Below, piece by piece: positions 56,486-64,000 of a stretch of 64,000 nucleotides of DNA. Below the pieces are notes generated by a model. It had not been told where the DNA came from, did no database searches, and saw nothing but the letters and a program-made list of their open reading frames with translations. The stretch spans positions 6,558,702 through 6,622,701 of the forward strand of contig JAJHZJ010000496.1 of NCBI GenBank assembly GCA_023548195.1, read 5' to 3'. Every line of letters begins with the position of its first letter. The stretch's first letter is position 1. Origin of the DNA: Bettongia penicillata ogilbyi (Eukaryota > Chordata > Mammalia > Diprotodontia > Potoroidae). The position numbers and the translations under genes were made by a program.

Positions 56486-57096
56486 AGTGCTTTATAAAAG
56501 TTTATTTAAAATTTTTTTTATTGTGAATGTAAGAAATAAAACATATTTGCACAAAATAGTAGAATAGAAAAAAAGATGGTTGTGTACAACTTCCCATTCC
56601 TTTTAAATATATAATACAGTTGTCATCTAACTTTTTTCCTTTTTTCTTCCCTCCTCTCACCTTAGAGATGGCTACATTAGACACAATGTGTGTGTATGTT
56701 CATGTGTGTATGTGTATATATGCATGTGTATGTATGCATGTATGCACATATATTTGTCTATAAAATCATCCTATATATATCTATTAGTTCTTTCTCTGCA
56801 TATAGATAGTATCTTTCTTCTAATATCCTTTGTGGCTAATTTGGGTATTTGTAATAGTCAGAATTACTTAGTTGCTTAAAACAATATTGCTAGTATTGTA
56901 TACAACGTTCTCCTGGTCGTGGTTATTTTCCTGCTCGTTATTTGGTGCAAGTGTATCCATCTAAAACCATTGAGCTCATCATTTCTTATAGCACAGTGGT
57001 ATTACATCACAAATATATACCCCAACTTCTTCAGTAATTCACTCATTGATGGTCATCTCTACCATTTTCATTTCTTTATCACCACAAAGAGCTGCT

Positions 57097-57587
57097 TATG
57101 GCAGCAAGCAGAGTGGGATTTGTTTGTTTGGAGTGGTTTTCCAGGCTCAGGCTAGATTGTGAGCACCTGAAGGTTCAGTCCCCTTTGAGTCCTGATGGTT
57201 CACAGATATGCTGAGTCATGTGGGTTTCATGCCTGCTAACTCTGAGCCAATCAGATTAATGAGAGGATAGTATTTTACTTTGGGGGTTGACTTATGAGAA
57301 GGATTTTGGGATTATCTGGTTGAAACTCTTGAGTGGCCATATGTTCAGATATGCCCCAACTGCTCAGATGTAAAGGCTCTCTTGATCCAGGAATGTATGT
57401 AAATTATATAGCAATATTACTCTGATTCAGTCAGTAAGAGCCCTGTCTGTTGATCTTTATCTCTCTGCTTATATTTTTCTGTATGTTGAATGCAATTTAA
57501 GTAATTGTTCACCTTCCGAAAGCTATCTTTCCTTTTATAAATGCAGATTTAAGACCTCCTGTTTATGTCAGGGTGCTTACTGATATA
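57097..57587. mobile_element. 491-bp insertion inside the L1, unidentified (solo LTR or DNA element)
   Basis: L1 sequence stops at GAGCTGCT (57096) and resumes at CTGCTATAAATATCTT (57588). The pentamer CTGCT flanks it at 57092-57096 and 57588-57592, a 5-bp target-site duplication if real. The insert starts TATGGCAGCAAG and ends TTACTGATATA, without good terminal TG...CA or long inverted repeats. The length and 5-bp duplication would fit a solo LTR; the ends fit less well. Confidence 0.5.
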
Positions 57588-57590
57588 CTG

Positions 57591-57807
57591 CTATAAATAT
57601 CTTAGAATATTTCTGTTCTTTTATTATTGTTTCCTTAACCATCTTTGGAAACAGACTTAGCAGTGGTATTGCTGGGTCAAAAGGTAGAGGCAGTGTAATA
57701 ATTCTTTGGGCATAATTCCAGGTTGCTCTCCAAAATGGTTGGATCAGTTCGCAGTTCCACCAACAGTGAGTTAGTTTCCTGTTTTTTTTCCACATTCCCT
57801 TCAACAT
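57591..57807 (-). pseudogene. L1 ORF2 C-terminal fragment
   Basis: Minus-strand frame contains HCWWNCELIQPFWRATWNYA followed within 10 residues by a PFDPAIPLLSLFPK block, the conserved CW...C and PFDPAIPLLGIYP-type motifs at the end of L1 ORF2. It extends to KIFIAVYQ near the insertion boundary, where the element is cut. The fragment carries none of the endonuclease or reverse-transcriptase active sites. Confidence 0.9.
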
Positions 57808-58689
57808 TAGTCACTTTCCCTTTCAATTGTTTCAGCCAATGTGATAGGTGTAAAATGATATTTCAAAGTTGTAATTTACATTTCTGTAATTAATGATTTA
57901 GAAAAAAATTTTTCATATGACTATAAATTGTTTTGATTTCTTCATCAGAAAACTGCCTGGTCATATTCTTTGACCATTAATCAATTGGACGGTGACTCGT
58001 CTTCTTATAAATTTGACAAAGTTCTTTAGTACATTTGAAAAATAAGATATTTATCTGAGAAATTGTCTATAAAATTTTCTCCCCAATTTTCTGCTTTCCT
58101 TTTGATCTTGGCTGCATTTGTTTTATTTGCACAAAAGCTTTTTAATCAAAATCATTCATTTTACATCTCACCCTGCTCCCTAGATCGCTTATTTATTCAT
58201 AAATTGTTCACCTGTCCATAAGTCTGATAGGTAATAAGTTCCATGTTCTTCAAATTTCCTTGTAATATCTCTCTTTATATCTAGGTAATGTATCCATTTT
58301 GACCTTATCTTGGTAAATGGTATAAGATATTAGTTTTAGATTGTGCCCAATCTCAGCCAGACTATTTCTCAACTTTCCCAACAAGTTTTACCAAATAATG
58401 AATTCTCATCCCTTAAACTTAAGTCTTTAGACTTGTCAACTGCAAGGTTGCTGCTCTAAATTGTATGTCTACTTTGTCCCACTGATCTACCTTTCTATTT
58501 CTTAGCCAGTAACAGATATTGTTGATAATTACTGCCCTATAATAGAATTTATATTAATATCTATATCTGTAATACAGATATTGAAAGTGTTTTTTAAAAT
58601 TTAAGCCACTCAGTAAATGCTAGTTATTATAAGATAGGCACACATACAACAATGAACAAATATTCCAATCTTCTCCCTTTTGCAGAGGT

Positions 58690-58885
58690 GGGAGTGGAAT
58701 TCTTTGTGCAGTTTAAAGAGCATTGGATTTGGAACAAGAGGACCTGGATTAAATCCCAGTTTTGCCATTTGTCTGTGACCTTGGCCAAATTGCTTAATCT
58801 CTTTGGGACTCAGTTTCCCCATCTGATAAATATGGACTACATGATTTTTAGGGTCTTTTTCAGTTCTAGAGTTTATCAATCAGTG
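58690..58885 (+). repeat. MIR SINE
   Basis: AAAGAGCATTGGATTTGGAA, GACCTGGATTAAATCCCAGT, GACTCAGTTTCCCCATCTGA and a 3' end. Confidence 0.85.
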
Positions 58886-59030
58886 AACCCACAAGTATCT
58901 GATACATGCCTGATTTGTACCAGGCACTTTGCTGGGCACTGGGAAGACAAATACAAAGGATAAAATTATCCCATTCTCAGTGAACTTAAATTCTAATTTG
59001 GTAGGGGGAGGAGAAGCGACAAGTACATAT
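58886..59030 (-). repeat. L2-type 3' end, antisense
   Basis: GTACCAGGCACTTTGCTGGG, CACTGGGAAGACAAATACAA and AACTTAAATTCTAATTTGGT. Confidence 0.65.
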
Positions 59031-59032
59031 GA

Positions 59033-59085
59033 AAACATATATGTGTATGTACACATACATGTGCATTCACATAAATTAGCAAATA
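59033..59085. repeat. TA/CA simple repeat
   Basis: AACATATATGTGTATGTACA and following units. Confidence 0.8.
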
Positions 59086-60375
59086 CACAGTAATTGAAAA
59101 CAGCGTATGACAGGAGGAAAAAATGTAATCCATTTCTTACAGATAATTTGGGAATGTACCCTCAGATTTTTACCTTTTTTTCTTTTCGACTATTCTTGTG
59201 AAACACAATATAGAAACTGTACACAAGGAAAATTTCTAGACAGTTTGAGGAAGATAAAAATACCACTCAATCATCTTAAACTACAGGGAAACTTTTCAGT
59301 TGATAATAACCATAGCTTATCTTTATATATACATATATAACTTGTATTTTGCCTAAGGGCAGCTGAAGAAAGAGCTTGCCAGGATAAGGTTAAATCTATT
59401 CTTTTGATTGTCTGAATCTGGTGCTGATTTGAAGTCTATTGTGCCAGACAACTGCCTCACACAATATTGCATGATTTTATTGTTTTAAGGAATCCTGATT
59501 GAGGATACTCTCAGTCATCTCAGGTTAGCACCTTCTTCAGGAACTGGGAAACTTCAGGCTGTTTTGGTACAACTCATGATTGGAGGATGAATTTTCTATT
59601 TTAAAATGAAGTTTATTTTCTCTATAATGTGTATAGAAATAGACCAGAAGCCAGAGCCATAGTTTACCAGCTCCTTCTTCCCTTAAAAAGCTCCTGGAGT
59701 TTTCTTTGTTTTGGTTAGCAAAACACTTCATTGGCTCATTATGGAAAATGTATTCCTTTCGATAACATATGAGACAGGGAGTTCAGTGTCTATTATCCCC
59801 ATTTTGCTGATTAAAACAGCACTTGGATTTCAGTGTCAAGGAATTAATAATAACTAGTGTGGGGAATGGGAGTGATATTGGATGAGGAAACTGACACAGG
59901 TGGCTGTGTGGAATGATAGGAGAGTGTTCAAGAGAAAGCCTTTGTCTTGGATTGAAAATGAGACCAAAAAGGGAGGAGCACAATTTTATTTGTCAATAAT
60001 AATGATAATAATGGTGATGATGACAATGATGATGGTAACCTTTTGAGGAAATAGAATTGATGTAAAGTGGATAAATTCGAAACTGACGTTTAAATCCCAG
60101 ATCCTCATTTGGCCCTGTACTAGCTTAGCTACTCTGTAGAAATAGGTTAAATGACTGAGTTGGGTTCCCTATGTCCTCTTCCCATCCCTCAGACATTCTT
60201 TTCTTCTCTGGGCTAAACTTTTTATAACTCCTTAAACCGAACTGATTCCACTAATGGCATGATTTTGAATCTCACTTCCTCCTCCCCAGCCTTGGTGACC
60301 TTCCATCTTACCAGTGCCCTTTCTACAATATAAAATTGACTTAGTGCTCAAAGTGCTCAAAGACGTCATCTTTCT
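59086..60375. other. Unassigned sequence
   Basis: A degenerate AAT/GAT repeat lies at about 59995-60040. No other feature recognised in 1.3 kb. Confidence 0.35.
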
Positions 60376-60379
60376 GTGC

Positions 60380-60870
60380 GCTAGACTTGTGCTAATCCCC
60401 TTTGAGTCTAAATTGGCTTCTTAGGCTTCCCTCTTATATTGTTGATTCATATTGGACTTTTAAGCCACTACTTCCAATCTCCTCCCCCATTTTCCCTTAT
60501 CTTTCTCAGGTCTTTTTAATATGAACTTCTGTGCAGGTATATCCTCTCCACTCTTTATTTGTATGGTTGATTTTTTGAACCCTAGCACAAAACTTTAAAT
60601 TCAGCAATTGAATCTTACCTTATTGGAGTTAAGTGAGCTTTCCACTTTGTGGAGATCTCTTTGGATGCTGATTGGGGCCATCCGTCTTAAATTTCACATC
60701 AACCCTAAATCTGACAAGCCTGCTGCCTCACTCCTCATCTAAATCACTGACATAAAATGCTTCAAAGATCTAGGCCAAGAACAGAGTCCTAGGATGCCCC
60801 ACTGGGGAGCTCTCTCCAGGTTGACATTGAAGGATTAATTGCCATTCTCAGACCTGCAGATTGCTGGGTC
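60380..60870 (-). repeat. CR1-type LINE, RT region, antisense
   Basis: AGAACAGAGTCCTAGGATGC and CCCACTGGGGAGCTCTCTCC are the inverse of the CR1 reverse-transcriptase stretch; GGTTGATTTTTTGAACCCTA and TTTGGATGCTGATTGGGGCC lie 3' of it in the element. Frame is lost. Confidence 0.6.
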
Positions 60871-60871
60871 T

Positions 60872-61085
60872 GAAAGATACCTTAGAGATCTTTGGATCAG
60901 AGATTTAGAGCTGGAAGAACCCTTTGAGGCTACCTTGCCCATCCACCTAATTTTACAGATGAGAAATCTGAAGCTCAGAGAAGTGAAGGACTTGATCAAG
61001 GTCACCTAGCTAGTCAGGAAAAGAATTGTGATTCAAAGTTAGGTCTTCTGTCTCCCAGATCAGAGTTATTTTTGCTATGTTACAT
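60872..61085 (-). repeat. MIR SINE, antisense
   Basis: TTTTACAGATGAGAAATCTG, AGCTCAGAGAAGTGAAGGAC and GATCAAGGTCACCTAGCTAG. Confidence 0.75.
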
Positions 61086-61269
61086 TGGTTCTAATTCTAT
61101 ACTAAGCGAGACTGACTAGGGCAGATCATAGTGCAAAAGTTAGAAAACTACTAAGACTTTGTGGGGGAGAATGACAATGGAGATTATTTCATCTGAAATA
61201 GATTTGCATACTTTTTTATTCTTTCCTTTGCCCTAATTGGGTACCGATAGCCTCATGCATTGCAGTAGT

Positions 61270-61745
61270 GTCTTCCTAATGATTCTCCCTGACTCCAGGT
61301 TTATTAATTTAGCTAAAAGATGTATCATTATGTAATAGCTCTGTATAATCACCTTCAGCAGTTTTTCATTGTCTTTATAACATTGTCCTTAGTTCAACAT
61401 TTAAGTCTCTATAATCTAGCCCCAACCTATCTGTCCAGTCTTATCTCACTTTTCTATATTAATTGTCATCTCTAAAGAAACTGAGCAACTCAGTATCCTT
61501 CCCAAAGGACATTGAGCTTTTCAGCCTCTAGGATATTTTATTCATGCTTTCCCACCCATATGGATTGCTCTTCTTCCTTTTTTGTTTCCGCATCCCTCAC
61601 AACATGGTTTGTCCTGTCCTCTATAAGACTTTCATTGACATTTCTGTCTCCTCTGAGCAATATTAATAGTGGTTATTTGTACGATCCAACTGGTAGCAAT
61701 CCTATAATCAAACTGGCAAATATTTAAGGGCCTAGTCTGTGCAAA
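61270..61745 (+). repeat. L2-clade LINE, RT end and 3' part
   Basis: TAAGTCTCTATAATCTAGCC then CCAACCTATCTGTCCAGTCT correspond to the KALHNLAPTYLS-type RT C-terminus; ends near CAAATATTTAAGGGCCTAGT. Confidence 0.65.
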
Positions 61746-61937
61746 TTGCACTCAGATGGACCCGCAACCTCATCCATTTGGATAGATGATTGAACTCCCT
61801 CAAATGTTACAAGTTGCTTCTTACCCATTTTATTTATTTTTTGTCCGTGTCTTTCCACTAGGTTTTGACTCAAAAATATTCATCTAGACTGCTGAAGGTC
61901 TTCCTAGTTTTGCAAGAATATTGGCAGAACACCTAGG

Positions 61938-61938
<1 letters not shown>

Positions 61939-61991
<53 letters not shown>

Positions 61992-61992
61992 T
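61939..61992. repeat. (GATA)13 microsatellite
   Basis: Uninterrupted tetranucleotide array. Confidence 0.98.
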
Positions 61993-62034
61993 AGAGTATA
62001 TATTGATTTAGATATCTAAATCTGGATATTAAAT

Positions 62035-62135
62035 GTAGTAAGCTGGAGAAGTAAATGGCAAACCACTCCAGTATCTTCTTTGCCAACAAAATCCCAAAGG
62101 GGCTCACAAAAACATGCCTGAACAGCAACATCTAT
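62035..62135 (+). repeat. MAR1-type SINE tail
   Basis: GTAAATGGCAAACCACTCCA, TTTGCCAACAAAATCCCAAA and GGGGCTCACAAAAACATGCC. Confidence 0.8.
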
Positions 62136-62139
62136 TATA

Positions 62140-62400
62140 GAGTATATATCGATATAGACATCTATATTAATAAATACTCTACTATATATGATATCTGGAT
62201 CCAGATCTAGAGGTTTTATTTATCATATATACATATATGCACACATGTATGTATACACATACATGAACACATATAGAGATCTATTATTTATAAATCCAAT
62301 AAAGATATTGGGGAGATTATCTATAATATGCACTCACATACCATATGAGTACATATATATGCTACACACACATACACACATATATGTATGATACATTTAT
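62140..62400. repeat. TA/CA-rich low complexity
   Basis: Alternating TATATA, GATATC and CACATA units with short unique gaps. Confidence 0.8.
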
Positions 62401-62900
62401 ACATGTTATCCTTTATCCCTTGTTGCACCATTTTTTTGGTTTCATAACCACAGTGGTTTACTTTTTATTCCTCTTCTTACTGTATTTGGTTATATCTTGT
62501 AGCCTGCTTATATCTTATATCCTCTTTGAGATATTCATTTTCATATCTTTGGAGACTCTTGTATTCTTTTTCACTGCCATACAATAACATTTTTTGAATA
62601 TTGGTATTAAAAATAGGGTCCTTTGTTTGTAAAAGTAGTCTAGGGTGATTAAAAAAAGTTTTGCAATGTTCTGTGAAGTCAATATAGCACCCTCTTCTCC
62701 TGATGCTTCGTTAGGGCCTCAGCTTCTTCATTTGAATGCTCTATCCCAGTTATACCTACTGATGAACACTGAAGATACAAAGTTTTTGTCTTGTTTGGTT
62801 TTTTTAAGTGGCAGTCCTTGCATTCTAGTGGCTTACAATTTATGGCCTCTCTTCTATTAGTGCGTTTGGACTAATTATTGAAATATTTTCTCAGAAAGGC
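62401..62900. other. Unassigned sequence
   Basis: No recognised feature. The small frames at 62345-62587 and 62645-62860 lack start or splice support. Confidence 0.3.
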
Positions 62901-62904
62901 CTAG

Positions 62905-63105
62905 AAAAATGGATCATAAGAATCTAGCTGTAGAGATGGAAGGGAGGTCATCTAGTCTTCCCCTGCCCATCTTACCAAATTTTACAGATAAGGAGACAGA
63001 GGTACAGATAATTTGAGTGTCATAATCACCCAAGGTCATAATTGTGGCAGAGTCTGAATTGTACCCAAACCTTCTGATATAAAATTCAGCACCCTTCACA
63101 AGGCA
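62905..63105 (-). repeat. MIR SINE, antisense
   Basis: AATTTTACAGATAAGGAGAC, ACCCAAGGTCATAATTGTGG and CCAAACCTTCTGATATAAAA. Confidence 0.7.
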
Positions 63106-63450
63106 TCACTATGTGTATAAGTTCTTTAAAAGTGGCTGTTGAACTGAATAGAATGGATTATAATTGAACTGTTGCCACCTTAGGAATGTGTAGATTGTGG
63201 AGTTTGGGAACAAACTTGGGTAAAAGGGGAATCAGAAGGGAGAGTGTTTCCTGAGTGTCTAATTTTTGACTGGGGTGATATCTCTTCTTATCTCTAGCTC
63301 TGAACACGTCATCCATAGAAAAATTACAATTCCTATGCTTTTTCAGAAAGGCTTACATGGCACACAATAAGGCAATATAACAAAATAATATTTTCATACA
63401 AATGTGTCTTTTTTCATCTGCATTATGGGTTAAATAGGAGGTTTAGCAAG
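63106..63450. other. Unassigned sequence
   Basis: No feature recognised. Confidence 0.3.
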
Positions 63451-63454
63451 TGGA

Positions 63455-63865
63455 AGAATCAGTAAGGTTCCTGATAGGAAGTGGCACTTGAGCTGAGCCT
63501 CAAAATAAGGTAGAGGTTCAGTGAGGTGGAACTATTTTCTAGGCATGGGGGATTGCCATTGACAAGGTGTGGAGGTGAGGCATGAAACATCATGTATGGA
63601 GAAAAGGCAGCAGGCTGATTTGATGAGGATGCCGAGTTTGTGACAGAAATGAACATAAAATGAATCTGGAAATCTAGGTTGGAGGCACATTGTGAAGGTC
63701 TTTAAAGGCCAAACAAAGCACTTTGTAGTTTGTTTTGGCAGCAACAAGGAGTCTTAGAAGACCCTCGAATACAGAATAACATGATTAGATTTGTAGACTT
63801 GAGCTTTAGGAGTATCACTGACTATTATGTGAAAGATGGGTTGGAGACAGGAGGGACTCAAAGTA
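63455..63865 (-). repeat. L2-clade LINE, RT C-terminus, antisense
   Basis: AAGTGGCACTTGAGCTGAGC, GTTGGAGGCACATTGTGAAG and GGTCTTTAAAGGCCAAACAA match the other family copies. Confidence 0.7.
63532..63747 (-). pseudogene. L2-clade reverse-transcriptase C-terminal remnant
   Basis: The minus-strand frame reads KCFVWPLKTFTMCLQPRFP near its start, a decayed form of the FKALHNLxPxYL segment that closes L2/CR1-clade reverse transcriptases. A second frame over the same bases arises by a shift. The remainder shows no conserved catalytic motif. Confidence 0.5.
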
Positions 63866-64000
63866 GAGAACATAATTATGCACTTAAAAAATAATTCATA
63901 ACATTTGGCATCCTTTCAAAGTCACTCTTTGGCCCCAGTTCCTTGTCATACTACCTTTTATAAACTCTGTGACATCAAAGGATGGCAGCTTGCTCAAGAT

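Larger units (their letters stand above)
56490..58600 (-). mobile_element. L1 LINE 3' portion, minus strand, split by insertion
   Basis: Plus-strand landmarks are GTATTGCTGGGTCAAAAGGT, TGCTCTCCAAAATGGTTGGA and CCACCAACAGTGAGTTAGTT, the inverse of the L1 ORF2 C-terminus. The 3' UTR lies to the left and further ORF2 to the right up to about 58.6 kb. A TG/TA repeat interrupts the 3' UTR at 56685-56765 and a 491-bp insertion lies at 57097-57587. Many stops show it is inactive. Confidence 0.8.

Overview
This window is noncoding vertebrate DNA, most probably from a marsupial. It is AT-rich and CpG-poor, has no long credible open reading frame, and is packed with retroelement relics. The diagnosis rests on many tRNA-headed SINEs beginning GGCAGCTAGGTGG and ending CCAAATGGGGTCAC, the marsupial CORE-SINE (MAR1) pattern, together with MIR, L2-clade, CR1/L3, RTE (BovB-type) and L1 relics in the mixture expected of a metatherian genome. 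The species cannot be named from the sequence alone. Repeat family names are my recognition from memory, not a database result, and repeat ends are approximate.

Layout. 1-9 kb: an old pyrimidine-rich retroelement, SINEs, an antisense L2-clade LINE, a GGT-based minisatellite with a higher-order repeat (4.93-5.41 kb), and one well-preserved SINE with a 14-bp target-site duplication (6.16-6.47 kb). 8-10.3 kb: two diverged copies of one AT-rich block. 10.4-13.1 kb: a minus-strand RTE element with fragments of its endonuclease/reverse-transcriptase protein. 13-22 kb: MIR and L2 pieces between unique AT-rich stretches. 22.9-24.1 kb: a 515-bp purine tract running into a TA/GATA-rich cluster. 24-33 kb: unique sequence plus many L2, MIR and SINE pieces. 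33.1-33.4 kb: a second purine tract, followed by a possible exon at 33.63 kb. 34.6-38.6 kb: repeat-poor stretches, including a relatively CpG-rich block at 37.9-38.6 kb. 39.5-42.2 kb: a long antisense L2-clade LINE that contains a second copy of the 37.75-kb sequence. 43-54 kb: L2, MIR and CR1 pieces, a (TA)n(TG)n tract and a second possible exon at 50.6 kb. 55.2-55.56 kb: a compact CpG-containing, repeat-free block resembling a conserved enhancer. 56.5-58.6 kb: a minus-strand L1 relic split by a 491-bp insertion. 60-64 kb: CR1, MIR and L2-clade relics.

No host gene can be assigned. The window could be intergenic or lie inside a large intron; the two possible exons are weak, resting on splice-site-like sequence and short open frames. 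No RNA gene, CRISPR array, operon or CpG-island promoter was seen. The most interesting signals are the gapless 184-bp duplicate pair 3,610 bp apart, the two CpG-retaining unique blocks (37.9-38.6 and 55.2-55.6 kb), and the nested insertion in the L1.
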